Positions 1 through 8,088 of a DNA stretch of 55,990 nt are shown here, in pieces. The translations under genes were made by a program, and so were the position numbers. The notes under the pieces are model-generated. The model saw nothing but the letters and a program-made list of their open reading frames with translations. It did no database searches and was not told where the DNA came from. Every line of letters starts with the position of its first letter. Position 1 is the stretch's first letter. The stretch spans positions 1-55,990 of the forward strand of contig NZ_JAGDXD010000015.1 in assembly GCF_023256255.1 (NCBI RefSeq). The letters run 5' to 3'. The DNA comes from Caldivirga sp. (GTDB lineage Archaea > Thermoproteota > Thermoprotei > Thermoproteales > Thermocladiaceae).

Positions 1-456
1 CCGTGTTGAAGTCTGAAACCTTCGGTATTGAGTCCCTTGTGAACAGTATGTTCTCAGGCTTCAAGTCACCGTGAACAATACCCTACTATGTATGAATCTT
101 AAAGCCTCAGCAATACTTGACGCTAGTTTAATACATTCAGCTTCACTAATGCCTCTGTTCATTAAATCCCTTAATGTTAATTCACCATACTCATAGACGA
201 GAACTGGGGGATCAATACCATAACCAATTAAACTAATAATATTTTTATGATTTAAGTTCAATAAGATGTTGAGTTCATTCTTAAAGGCATTAAGACCCCT
301 GACGGCAGTAGGCTTAATGCCGCGTTCAACATAATCCCTGAGATTAATGGGAACCTTAAACACAAGCCTAGAGCCATTATAATCAATAACATAAGCGCAA
401 GAAAAACCACCACAGGCAAGAAATCTTAAGCCTCTGTTCCTTAGTAATCTTGGCTA
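1..456 (-). pseudogene. Frameshifted Ser/Thr protein kinase, 3' end outside window
   Basis: A eukaryotic-type protein kinase read from right to left and running off position 1. The N-lobe is visible: a glycine-rich loop (LACGGFSCAYVI) near 424-390, the VFKVP strand with the ATP-binding lysine near 360, and an alpha-C helix region ending in IHSR near 85. The frame then closes at a TGA at 61-63, but the next frame continues at once with GIVHGDLKPENILF and VSDFN, which are the catalytic loop and the DFG-equivalent. A single missing base around 80-84 (a run of G on the coding strand) explains the switch. Upstream, the N-lobe frame is closed by a TAG at 454-456 without a start codon, while another frame carries coding-like sequence near 420-530, suggesting a second lesion. 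The only start codon in frame is a GTG at 363, after the glycine loop. Probably a pseudogene; programmed frameshifting or a sequencing error cannot be excluded. Confidence 0.72.
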
Positions 457-579
457 GGTCCAGTAGGCTGCAGTCAACCACGAAACCACAACAACGCAGG
501 GGTATATACGCCTAACGTAACTATAGCCACGTCGAAATGTAACAAGTTGAAAGAAACATTCAATCCCAAGACCTTAATC

Positions 580-658
580 TGGCGGGCCCGGTGGGATTTG
601 AACCCACGACCTACGGCTTAGGAGGCCGCCGCTCTAATCCATGCTGAGCTACGGGCCC
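580..658 (-). tRNA. tRNA-Arg(CCT), CCA encoded
   Basis: Complete cloverleaf on the minus strand, no intron. The acceptor stem is GGGCCCG/CGGGCCC, the D-arm has GCTC/GAGC, and the anticodon stem GCGGC/GCCGT closes the loop CTCCTAA, giving anticodon CCT for the AGG codon. The T-arm is GTGGG-TTCAAAT-CCCAC, the discriminator is G, and CCA follows in the genome at 582-580. An A/T-rich box near 684-692 (minus strand) fits a promoter. Intact, unlike the tRNA at 23076. Confidence 0.95.
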
Positions 659-749
659 ACTGAATCTAATCATCTGTGCAGGGGTTTATGAATATTTTCC
701 TTCATAAGTGGCTTTTAAGCGCTCACCATGATTAACTGCGGCTTTACAC

Positions 750-1538
750 TTAAGTGTAGGTAAACACCGCGAAAAGCCTGCCCCCAGGTTTATATGGTTT
801 CTCACCAATGTCCGAGTACGTCTCGATGAGGCTCCATCCCGCTCTTAAGGCTAACTCTCTTAATTCACTCAGTGAATATATTCTTAGTAATAGTTGGGTA
901 TTGGTTATGAGTCTTAAGGTGTACTCATCCTTATCTCTAATGTAATAACTCCAGTCAACCTTAACACTACTCAATGCCTGATTTAGCTTAAACCTTTGTA
1001 TGATTAAGTGATTCCCAATTTCATTAATAATGCTTTTTCCTGCATTATTAATGTAGTACTCCTTATCAACAGTATCTATTATTAGTAATGAACCTGGTTC
1101 TGAAACATCATGTACTTGTTTAAGTATTGAGATATCTGTTTCATAATCATAGTAGCCTATTACTGTTGTGAACATAAATAAGGTAACATTAAATGGAGCG
1201 TAATTCTTAACAACACTGCTTAACTCCCTAGCGTCTCCCAGTAGGAAAACCACGTTATCATTAATCCCCTCCCTGGCGGCCCTCTTAATGGCCTCATTAA
1301 TGAAATCCAGCGATATGTCTAGGCCTATTACTTTGAAGCCTAACTTAGCTAAAGGTATAGCCACCCTACCTATCCCACTTCCAACATCCAGTATCCTGCA
1401 GTTCCTTAACCCCCTCCTACTTAAGTAATCGGCAAGTTTAACTGCCGTTTCCTCGCCCTCCTTTAGCATTGCCTCACTGCTTAATACCTTTACGTAAAGT
1501 TCAGCATTCCTTATGAAAAAGTCATTAACCCACTCCAC
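750..1538 (-). CDS. Class I SAM-dependent methyltransferase
   Basis: 262 residues with a GTG start. Motif I, ILDVGSGIGRVAIPL, lies near residue 50 and is the glycine-rich SAM-binding loop. It is followed by the acidic end of strand 2 (VIGLDIS) and a motif II/III region (VVFLLGDARELSS) that contacts the adenine. The fold is Methyltransf_11/25-like. The substrate cannot be told from sequence; the C-terminal half (residues 150-262) is divergent and should form the substrate lid. It stands alone, and the start is supported by an A/T box (TTTAATTAA) near 1558-1566. A GTTTAAG direct repeat at 1541-1547 and 1551-1557 lies between that box and the start. Confidence 0.8.
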   Translation of the reverse strand: MEWVNDFFIRNAELYVKVLSSEAMLKEGEETAVKLADYLSRRGLRNCRILDVGSGIGRVAIPLAKLGFKVIGLDISLDFINEAIKRAAREGINDNVVFLLGDARELSSVVKNYAPFNVTLFMFTTVIGYYDYETDISILKQVHDVSEPGSLLIIDTVDKEYYINNAGKSIINEIGNHLIIQRFKLNQALSSVKVDWSYYIRDKDEYTLRLITNTQLLLRIYSLSELRELALRAGWSLIETYSDIGEKPYKPGGRLFAVFTYT

Positions 1539-1726
1539 CGGTTTAAGCTTGTTTAAGTTTAATTAATTTATTCCCTATTAACAGGGTTTCGGCTAGAGGA
1601 AGCCTTTAGATTTCAGAAACGCGTACTCAGCCGTGCATTATAAATCACTTTTAATAAGACCTTTCAGTGTGTAGTACATTTATTACATGGACGTAAGGTT
1701 ATAATATACGACGAGAATAATGAAAT

Positions 1727-1980
1727 ATGCCAATAATTAGTATAAGATAAGAGTAGATGATGAGTTGAAGAAAAAGATGGACGAGCTCAGCTACATTAAC
1801 TGGAGTGAGGTAATAAGGAGGAAAATTGAAGAGGTCATTGAAGAGGAAGAGAAAGAAAGAGAAGGATTATAAGAGAATTGCCGAAGCCTCACTTAAGTCA
1901 TGCGAATTCTCTCTGAATTACGGGGAAAGAAGCCTGAGGAAGTTATAAGGGAATGGCGTGATAAGAATTGGCAGTTATAG
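1727..1980 (+). pseudogene. vapB: VapB-type antitoxin, broken by frame changes
   Basis: Pieces of a VapB antitoxin are spread over two frames. An ATG at 1727 opens MPIIS, then the frame must change near 1741 to read IRVDDELKKKMDEL and INWSEVIRRKIEEVIEEEE, the ribbon-helix-helix and linker of crenarchaeal VapB. That frame stops at 1870. Another frame gives KDYKRIAEASLKS from about 1862, and a third change near 1898-1900 gives RILSELRGKKPEEV and [10 protein letters not shown], ending at TAG 1978-1980 and overlapping the toxin start by 13 bases as in normal vapBC operons. The order and content match one family, so this reads as one gene with three indels. One lies in a purine-only run that is prone to slippage. 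Confidence 0.7.
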
Positions 1981-2345
1981 ATGCCTCAGTAGTGATAAAG
2001 TGGTTCGCTAACGAGAATTACAGTAAAGAAGCACTTTTACTAAAGGAGGCTTACGTTAAGGGTTTAGAGGACTTATCGGCACCATGTATCCTCCCCTTCG
2101 AGGTATTAAACGGGTTAAAATATACTTATAATCTGGGAGAAAAGGAATTACAAGAGGTAGGTAAGATCCTATCCGATTTTCAAATAACCTTCTATCCCCT
2201 TGATGAGATATTAAACGATACAGTCTCCCTATCCCTCAAGTACGGAATAACTATTTATGATTCGGCAGTTAATATAACAGTGGATGCAATTCAGGTTACA
2301 CTTATAAGCCATGTTTCAAGTTATTACGGGTCTGAAAACGACTAA
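1968..2345 (+). CDS. vapC: VapC-like PIN-domain toxin, C-terminus atypical
   Basis: 125 residues from a TTG start overlapping the antitoxin. The N-terminus [11 protein letters not shown] carries the first PIN acidic residue, FEVLNGL supplies the second (Glu), and GITIYDSAV supplies the third (Asp). VapC toxins are Mg-dependent RNases that cut tRNA or rRNA and are held by VapB. After IYDSAV the usual AL..A...L.TAD.KL stretch with the fourth acidic residue is not recognisable; the protein instead ends [16 protein letters not shown]. With the antitoxin broken, a toxin weakened at its active site would explain survival. Probably an inactive or decaying toxin. Confidence 0.72.
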   Translation: MAVIDASVVIKWFANENYSKEALLLKEAYVKGLEDLSAPCILPFEVLNGLKYTYNLGEKELQEVGKILSDFQITFYPLDEILNDTVSLSLKYGITIYDSAVNITVDAIQVTLISHVSSYYGSEND

Positions 2346-2561
2346 AATTACTGGGCTTATCCTTACCGTAGTCACCTTTAATCCTAAAGGAAACCATTCC
2401 TTCTCCAGATGCCATAACACTTATCGGTATCACAGTCTCATCTTCTCTTCATATGTAAAATTAATGATAACTAGATTAACAGAGTTAGTTAAAAAGTCGG
2501 ACTTTCAGTGGGGTTTCATGAATTTGTATTCAACCTCTTGTCCTCATTCCCCTTGTCCGGC

Positions 2562-2582
2562 TCCCCAACCTAGGCATGGGGA
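2562..2582 (+). repeat. Perfect 6-bp hairpin inside a larger imperfect inverted repeat
   Basis: TCCCCA at 2562-2567 pairs with TGGGGA at 2577-2582 around the loop ACCTAGGCA. Further out, CCTCAT at 2542-2547 can pair with ATGAGG at 2596-2601, giving a long interrupted stem. The arrangement (C-rich arm, AACCTA in the loop, G-rich arm, then a purine tail) resembles the second hairpin at 54214-54232. It could be a remnant of an insertion-sequence end of the IS200/IS605 type, where such subterminal hairpins are typical. No transposase reading frame is recognisable next to it, so this origin is only a guess. Confidence 0.4.
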
Positions 2583-2853
2583 AGAAGGAGGAGTGATGAG
2601 GCCAAGTGACTAATAGCCACGAAAAACAACTATTAATCGCAATGAAGGCTGAACTCTAATCCCTTACCGCTTTACATTTGATTATACATGCCTATTGAAG
2701 GTGTTCAACATTGATAAACTTCCAGCTTAATAATGCATCTAAGTTGAAAATTGAGGAAGGATAATTGACCGTAAACGTGGTTAAATGACTAGCATACTAA
2801 AAATAGGTTCTATGCCTCATGGTGTAGGTGTCATATCTTAGTGTTCAGAAATG

Positions 2854-2860
2854 TTTTAAA
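2854..2860 (+). promoter_or_regulatory. TATA-like box of rps10
   Basis: TTTTAAA centred about 25 bases before the GTG at 2882. It decides the start of uS10 because the longer reading frame would contain the promoter. Confidence 0.6.
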
Positions 2861-2881
2861 GGGGTTTCCTATCAGTGGCCT

Positions 2882-3193
2882 GTGCCTAGGATTGTGAGAA
2901 TTAGGATTTGGGGGACTAACACTGATTCGGTTGATGGGTTGGCTAGGGATATTACCGGTATAGCTAAGAAGCTTGGAATTAGGGTTAGGGGACCAATACC
3001 ATTACCCACTAGGCGACTTATGGTAACTGTGAGGAGGGCTCCAAGTGGTCAAGGCTACCACACGTATGATCATTGGGAAATGAGGATACATAAGAGGGTT
3101 GTGGACATGGATGCTGATGAGAGGGCCCTTAGGCAATTAATGAGACTTAGAATACCTGAGGATGTTAAGGTTGAGATTGAGTTAATAGGTTAA
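2882..3193 (+). CDS. rps10: Small ribosomal subunit protein uS10
   Basis: Ribosomal protein S10 of the 30S head. The core RIRIWGTNTDSVDGLARDI, then RVRGPIPLPTRRLMVTVRR and HWEMRIHKRVVDMDAD are family hallmarks across archaea. The frame is open from a GTG at 2828 (121 residues), but the usual length is about 102. The GTG at 2882 gives 103 residues starting MPRIVRIRIW. A TATA-like box TTTTAAA at 2854-2860 is centred 25 bases before 2882 and would lie inside the gene if 2828 were used. The start at 2882 is therefore preferred, with a leaderless mRNA. Confidence 0.93.
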   Translation: MPRIVRIRIWGTNTDSVDGLARDITGIAKKLGIRVRGPIPLPTRRLMVTVRRAPSGQGYHTYDHWEMRIHKRVVDMDADERALRQLMRLRIPEDVKVEIELIG

Positions 3194-3225
3194 TTTTAAA
3201 TTTAAATTAAGCACTCCAAATTAAC

Positions 3226-3507
3226 CTAGGTCTCAATCTCCTTCTCAGTTGCCCTCCTCTTAACAGCCCTATCAAAAACAATCCAATTCCTATACCATTC
3301 CTCATTAGCCTTTCTTAGCTCTGTTAATATTGCCTTTGTTAAATCCTTAGCCGATACCTTATCACTATCAATGAACCTACACTCAATTCGTCTAGCAATT
3401 TCCCTAGCTTTATCCAAGGGAGCCCCAGTCTTAAGTATACTGACAACTATCTTCTCCACTACGAAGGGTTCCTCAGTTCCATCCCTTTTAACCACTGTAT
3501 TTACCAT
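3226..3507 (-). CDS. Small stand-alone ATP-cone domain protein
   Basis: 93 residues from the ATG at 3507. The sequence VKRDGTEEPFVVEKIVVSIL near the N-terminus and the following helices match the ATP-cone fold, the nucleotide-binding regulatory domain at the N-terminus of ribonucleotide reductases and in NrdR. Here it is the whole protein, with no reductase or zinc ribbon attached, so it could be a nucleotide-sensing partner of another protein. An earlier start at 3531 adds eight residues, but the TATA-like stretch at 3528-3538 is centred about 26 bases before 3507, which favours the internal ATG. Confidence 0.75.
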   Translation of the reverse strand: MVNTVVKRDGTEEPFVVEKIVVSILKTGAPLDKAREIARRIECRFIDSDKVSAKDLTKAILTELRKANEEWYRNWIVFDRAVKRRATEKEIET

Positions 3508-3666
3508 AATTCCGATAAACGCTATAAGCAAATATAAATATTTCTACTACATTAATTCATAAAGTATAATAGATATGCTGCTTCACTTTTAGTATTATCA
3601 ATTCAATATCATGGTCCCCGGGATTACAGTGAAGGTATTTACTAAGCTAATTTGTGAACGGAGGTA

Positions 3667-3689
3667 GTTCAGTAACTTGGTTCAGTAAC
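3667..3689. repeat. 10-bp direct repeat, 13-bp period
   Basis: GTTCAGTAAC occurs at 3667-3676 and again at 3680-3689, separated by TTG, just after the stop codon of the helicase gene on the other strand. Two perfect copies only; possibly replication slippage. Confidence 0.7.
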
Positions 3690-3694
3690 GCTCA

Positions 3695-6475
3695 TTAATT
3701 AGCCCAGAATGCCTTTGTTCTAACGTAATCTCTTTCAGCCTCAAGAATGTTTAGGAATAATTCATCATCATTACTAATGTTGCTCAGTATTCTCTTAACA
3801 GTGGTTGTACCAACACCATAGGCTGAGAGCGCTATTAAGCCTCTGTAACCGTGATCCATTATTATCCTAGCCCTCTCCCTAAGTTCATTAAGGTACTCCT
3901 CCTCATCAGTGCTAAGTTGTAGACCCCTCCTAGCCCTCATTACTAGCTTAATGGCCTTATCCACATCCTCATCTCTATGCTTAAGTATTGTTAAGGTCTT
4001 CATACCGCATTTCGGGCATTTAAGCTCCATTCTAATTACACTACTTACCTTACCTGTCACGTGCCATCCGCATCGTAGGCATAGGAGCGTCACCTCCTTA
4101 TTCATTATCCTCTTCTTAATAGAATCAACGATTATGTTCCTAGGAACCTCATCAGTGGTTATTGACCTAGTACCTAAGCCACCCATTACCATTAACGCTA
4201 GTTTAGATGGTTTCCTAGCCAGAAAGTTTAACTTAATCACCCCCTCCTTAACACCATTAATGAAGTGTTTGAGCGCGTTTAAGTCAAGCTTATCCACTTC
4301 AATCTCATTAATAACCTCATTATCCAGCAGTGATCCATTATAAACCCTAGTTAACCTATCAACATTAACGTCAATAGTACCCTTAGGTAATACCCCCATT
4401 CTTCTGGCTACATGAATGAACCTGTACCTATACAGGTTACTATTCTTAATAACATTCCTCAAAGTCTCCTCAACATTCTTAACATCCTCCTGAAGCGCAC
4501 TCCTTATGACCTCAGGGTTAATTGGCCTGGGGGTTTTCATAATAACCCTATAGGGATCCCTAACGTAGGAGATTGAGAGGGCAAGCCTACCCGTTAGGTA
4601 GCCTGTTAAGTATAGGCCAAGGGCCTCATTACCCTTAGTGCCTAGGCAGGAGTGAATAACTATTAGGTTGCTTGAGTACTCTATTAATACTTCATTAGTG
4701 TCAGGGTATTTACCCCTTAGGTCATTTGACAGTTCCTTAACATCATTAAGGAGTTCATTGGTATCCATTAACTTAATTCTATTAATGTTAACTAAGGTAC
4801 CATTAGATAATAGCCTTCTTCTCAATTTACAAACCTCCTGAGCCACTTCATAGGAGACTGGTATTTCATCACCAATCCACTCAGGTAACTCACCTTCGCC
4901 GCTCCTTAATTCATCCAATGTAACGATTCCCTCATCCTTATCAATAGCTATAACCCTCCATAATCTACCAGCTAGGACTATTACCTTATTCTGCTCTAGG
5001 GTTAAGGCGAAGTCCTCATCAAGTTCACCTATTGTTGACTTATCCATGTAGTTGATTGCCTTAAATCTCCTCTCATCAGGTATCATTGACACGTTTTGAA
5101 GATAATAAACCCTTAACCCCCTCCTATTCTTTAAGACACCATCGTAACTACCTATTAGTCTTAATTCCCTTGAGGAGAATTCAATGAGTTTCATTAAGTC
5201 ACTTAGCGATAGTGAGGAGTAGGGATGCGCCCTCTTAATGATCCTGTAGGCATCATTAATTGTGACTGATCCCCCATGGTCAAGTATTATACCAGCGAGT
5301 TGATGAAGTAGAACATCCATAGCCCCTGCATGGTATGGGTAATCACCCTCCAATTCACCTTCAATAGCCCTCCTGGCTAATACCAGGGATTCGATGTAGT
5401 CATCAGGTGTTACAGTGAACACATGCCCCTTAGCAACCCCACCAACCTCATGACCACTCCTCCCAACCCTCTGAATTAACCTATCACTCTGCTTAGGACT
5501 CATGTACTGTACTACGGCTTCAATGCTACCAATGTCTATGCCTAACTCAAGGCTTGATGTTGATACAACCACCTTAATTCCCCCACTCCTAAGCCCCTCC
5601 TCTACCGCCTCCCTCCTTTCCCTACTTAAGGAGCCGTGGTAAACCTCCACGCCATTAATAATCTTCTTTAATTCAGTACCCAGGAGTTCAGCCATATCCC
5701 TAGTATTAGTGAAGAGGAGTACTGAGCCCTTATACCTATTAACTACTTCACTAATTCTTCTGGCTGCCTCCTCAACATCCCCATCAGGCCTTAGATAATG
5801 TATTGTTAACTCCATGGTTCTTGAAACATCATTAACATTAACAATCCTCACCCTCCTCCCAACTCCACCCACCAATGATGATGCCAACTCCAAGTCACCT
5901 ATAGTTGCTGAGAGTGCAATCCTCTGAAACTCACCAGCCAACTCCACTAGCCTCTCAAGGCCAACTGACAATTGAATCCCCCTCTTACTGCCGAGGAGTT
6001 CATGAACCTCATCTATTATGACCCAGCCAACACCCCTAAGCCAATTCCTCATTACTGGTGAAACTAATAGTATTTGGAGGGTTTCAGGTGTTGTTATTAG
6101 TATTTGAGGTGGACTCCTCCTCTGCCTATTCCTCTCACTACTCGTTGTGTCCCCGTGCCTCACAGCTATGGTTAAGCCAAGTAACCCACTCAGTTTACGT
6201 ATTCTCTGCTCCAAGTCCCTATTAAGTGACTTAGCTGGCGTAATGTAGAGGACCCTTACTCCCTCCCTCACCCCTGAGTTAAGCAGCATTGAGAGCACAG
6301 GCAGTAACGCTGCCTCAGTCTTCCCTGTACCAGTGGGTGATGATATTAACGTGTGTTCACCGGTTAAAACTATGGGTATGGCTAACTCCTGAACCTTAGT
6401 GGGCTTCACATAACCTAATTCCTTAACAGCCTCCTTAACCTTAGGATGCAGTAATTCGAATGAATTAAGCACCAT
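3695..6475 (-). CDS. Lhr-like superfamily 2 DNA/RNA helicase
   Basis: 926 residues from the ATG at 6475. Walker A is SSPTGTGKTEAALLP near residue 45, the DExH box is IIDEVHELLGSKRG, motif III is SAT, and motif VI is QRVGRSGH, all typical of Lhr-family ATP-dependent helicases that unwind DNA or DNA/RNA hybrids in repair. After the two RecA domains come the winged-helix and long C-terminal regions of the family. A zinc-finger-like block CLRCGWHV...CPKCG lies near residue 815, found in one archaeal Lhr branch. An upstream in-frame TTG at 6520 would add 15 residues, but the A/T box at 6495-6502 sits 20-27 bases before 6475 and inside that extension, so 6475 is preferred. Divergent from the next gene. 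Confidence 0.9.
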   Translation of the reverse strand: MVLNSFELLHPKVKEAVKELGYVKPTKVQELAIPIVLTGEHTLISSPTGTGKTEAALLPVLSMLLNSGVREGVRVLYITPAKSLNRDLEQRIRKLSGLLGLTIAVRHGDTTSSERNRQRRSPPQILITTPETLQILLVSPVMRNWLRGVGWVIIDEVHELLGSKRGIQLSVGLERLVELAGEFQRIALSATIGDLELASSLVGGVGRRVRIVNVNDVSRTMELTIHYLRPDGDVEEAARRISEVVNRYKGSVLLFTNTRDMAELLGTELKKIINGVEVYHGSLSRERREAVEEGLRSGGIKVVVSTSSLELGIDIGSIEAVVQYMSPKQSDRLIQRVGRSGHEVGGVAKGHVFTVTPDDYIESLVLARRAIEGELEGDYPYHAGAMDVLLHQLAGIILDHGGSVTINDAYRIIKRAHPYSSLSLSDLMKLIEFSSRELRLIGSYDGVLKNRRGLRVYYLQNVSMIPDERRFKAINYMDKSTIGELDEDFALTLEQNKVIVLAGRLWRVIAIDKDEGIVTLDELRSGEGELPEWIGDEIPVSYEVAQEVCKLRRRLLSNGTLVNINRIKLMDTNELLNDVKELSNDLRGKYPDTNEVLIEYSSNLIVIHSCLGTKGNEALGLYLTGYLTGRLALSISYVRDPYRVIMKTPRPINPEVIRSALQEDVKNVEETLRNVIKNSNLYRYRFIHVARRMGVLPKGTIDVNVDRLTRVYNGSLLDNEVINEIEVDKLDLNALKHFINGVKEGVIKLNFLARKPSKLALMVMGGLGTRSITTDEVPRNIIVDSIKKRIMNKEVTLLCLRCGWHVTGKVSSVIRMELKCPKCGMKTLTILKHRDEDVDKAIKLVMRARRGLQLSTDEEEYLNELRERARIIMDHGYRGLIALSAYGVGTTTVKRILSNISNDDELFLNILEAERDYVRTKAFWAN

Positions 6476-6494
6476 GAGGTTAACCCAATATCCC

Positions 6495-6502
6495 TTAAAA
6501 AA
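6495..6502. promoter_or_regulatory. Shared TATA-like box of a divergent gene pair
   Basis: TTAAAAAA lies 21-28 bases before the ATG at 6523 on the plus strand. Its complement TTTTTTAA lies 20-27 bases before the ATG at 6475 on the minus strand. Only 47 bases separate the two start codons and no second A/T box is present, so one box appears to serve both directions. Confidence 0.55.
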
Positions 6503-6522
6503 CCTACTCAGTTTAGGCAAAT

Positions 6523-6879
6523 ATGAAGATTGAGTTTAAGAGTGAGGAGTGGGGTAGGATCATAATTGTTAATGGGATTGAGGTTGGTAGAATTGTAGAT
6601 AATGTTATTTCCCTAGACATATATTCCCCTCAATTCACCGAATCAGGGAACAGAATTGACTTAGGTTGGGCTGGCTCCCTAATGTACAGTAGGGTTAACA
6701 TGGGTAATCACGTGGTTGAATTAATTGGCCATGAACATGATGGTTTAAGGGAATTAATAAGTGTAAGAGTAATATTAAATGGGGAGGTTAATGATGACGA
6801 ATTATCATTAATTATCTTGAATATGATGAGGCAATACATGGATAAGGAATTACTAGGTATGATTGAGCGGCATTCATGA
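6523..6879 (+). CDS. Unrecognised 118-residue protein
   Basis: No family recognised. It is a soluble, acidic, beta-rich-looking protein with no cysteines, no signal peptide and no membrane segment. Visible features are repeated hydrophobic strands (GRIIIVNGIEVGRIV, VISLDIYSP), a histidine pair (NHVVELIGHEHDG) near residue 65-75, and a C-terminal helix (LIILNMMRQYMDKELLGMI). It shares its promoter with the Lhr helicase and precedes a radical SAM enzyme by 92 bases. The codon use resembles its neighbours, so it is likely a real gene. Confidence 0.65.
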   Translation: MKIEFKSEEWGRIIIVNGIEVGRIVDNVISLDIYSPQFTESGNRIDLGWAGSLMYSRVNMGNHVVELIGHEHDGLRELISVRVILNGEVNDDELSLIILNMMRQYMDKELLGMIERHS

Positions 6880-6974
6880 TTGATTTCAGTAATGGGAATG
6901 ATATCTCCTAATTATTTCACTTAATTTAATGCAGCCTCATTAAGATTTATATACAGTAATGTGTTCCACTGATG

Positions 6975-8042
6975 ATGCTTTGGCTAGTATTCACCACGGG
7001 CGCATGCAACTTAAGGTGCAGCTACTGCGGTGGCTCCTTTAACCCAAAGGTAGTGCCCTGGAGGATCAATTATAATCCAGTTAAGCTGAAGGAGTTGATT
7101 GAGAAGGATAATAACGCCACTGTAATATTCTATGGTGGGGAACCACTACTTAATCCACGCTTCATAATGTGGATGATGGATAACGTTAAGGCTAATAGGT
7201 GGGGGATTCAAACCAATGGAACATTAACTGAATTACTGCCCAGTGAGTACTGGAGAAGGATGAGTGTCGTGCTTCTATCAATAGATGGTAGAAGGGAGGT
7301 TACTGACGCTCACAGGGGCTTCGGCGTGTATAATCGTGTTGTTAAGGCCTTAATGAGGCTTAAGTCAATGGGCGTTAATAGGTTAATAGCTAGAATGGCG
7401 GTAACGCGATTAACGGACATATACATTGATGTAACGCATTTACTTAATGTTGGCTTCAACTTGGTTCACTGGCAACTGGACGTTATATGGGATGGTAAGT
7501 GGGATGTATTAACGTGGGCTAAGTCAAGTTACCTACCTGGGGTGAGGAGGCTTGTTGAATTATTTCTAAGTAACCTAAGGGAAGGCAGGGTCATCGGTAT
7601 AGTACCCATACTTGGGGTTTTATCAGCATACCTACATAAACCATACAGGGGACCACCCTGTGGTGCAGGGTATAGTTCAATTGCTGTTTCGACTGATGGT
7701 AGGGTTTTATCATGCCCAATTGCTGTTCATGAGGATTGGGCAGTGTTAGGTAATGTTAACACGGGCTTTAATTTAATTGGCATTGAGTCTCAGTTACCTG
7801 AAATGTGTAAGACATGTGAGTATAGGCAATACTGCGGTGGTAGATGCCTATACGCCATTAAGGAGGGTGAGAGGTACTGGGGTTTAGATGGCGTATTGAC
7901 TGTTGATTACGTCACTAAGGAGACCATAAGAACCATACTTGAGATTGGGCCTGAGGTTAAGGAACTAGTAAATAGGGGTGTGGTTAAATTAAGTGACCTA
8001 TACTATGACCCAATCCTGGACTCCACCGAAGTCATACCGTAG
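6975..8042 (+). CDS. Radical SAM/SPASM peptide-modifying-type enzyme
   Basis: 355 residues. CNLRCSYC near residue 11-18 is the CxxxCxxC motif that holds the catalytic 4Fe-4S cluster and [11 protein letters not shown] follows as the GGEP motif. The C-terminal part has a SPASM-like set of cysteines: CGAGYSS near 225, CPIAV near 245, then [14 protein letters not shown] near 278-291, expected to bind auxiliary clusters. The pattern resembles archaeal peptide-modifying enzymes of the AF1577 type (from memory). Those act on ribosomally made peptides or proteins, but no short precursor gene is visible next to it. Two adjacent ATG codons (6972, 6975) compete; TTTATATA at 6946-6953 fits the second. 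Confidence 0.85.
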   Translation: MLWLVFTTGACNLRCSYCGGSFNPKVVPWRINYNPVKLKELIEKDNNATVIFYGGEPLLNPRFIMWMMDNVKANRWGIQTNGTLTELLPSEYWRRMSVVLLSIDGRREVTDAHRGFGVYNRVVKALMRLKSMGVNRLIARMAVTRLTDIYIDVTHLLNVGFNLVHWQLDVIWDGKWDVLTWAKSSYLPGVRRLVELFLSNLREGRVIGIVPILGVLSAYLHKPYRGPPCGAGYSSIAVSTDGRVLSCPIAVHEDWAVLGNVNTGFNLIGIESQLPEMCKTCEYRQYCGGRCLYAIKEGERYWGLDGVLTVDYVTKETIRTILEIGPEVKELVNRGVVKLSDLYYDPILDSTEVIP

Positions 8043-8055
8043 GCATTAAGGAATA

Positions 8056-8069
8056 ACACTTAATAGTGT
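8056..8069 (+). promoter_or_regulatory. Palindrome over the argF core promoter
   Basis: ACACT-TAAT-AGTGT is a perfect 5-bp dyad whose centre lies 26 bases before the ATG at 8089, exactly where the TATA box should be; TTAATA in its middle may be that box. A protein binding here would block TBP. Short dyads arise by chance, so this is suggestive only. Confidence 0.35.
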
Positions 8070-8088
8070 GGGTGGATTTAATTAAGGC

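Larger units (their letters stand above)
2346..2881. other. Gene-poor stretch between vapC remnant and rps10
   Basis: No convincing gene. A 100-codon open frame at 2311-2613 has low-complexity, His/Pro/Cys-rich translation unlike its neighbours and is rejected. The stretch holds a C-rich/G-rich hairpin region at about 2542-2601 (listed separately) and the rps10 promoter. The EF-1alpha gene that commonly precedes rps10 in archaea is not here. Confidence 0.6.

Noticed and set aside
2311-2613. 100-codon open frame after vapC
   Set aside because: Overlaps the toxin in another frame, has Pro/His/Cys-rich low-quality translation and spans a hairpin; no promoter and no family signal.
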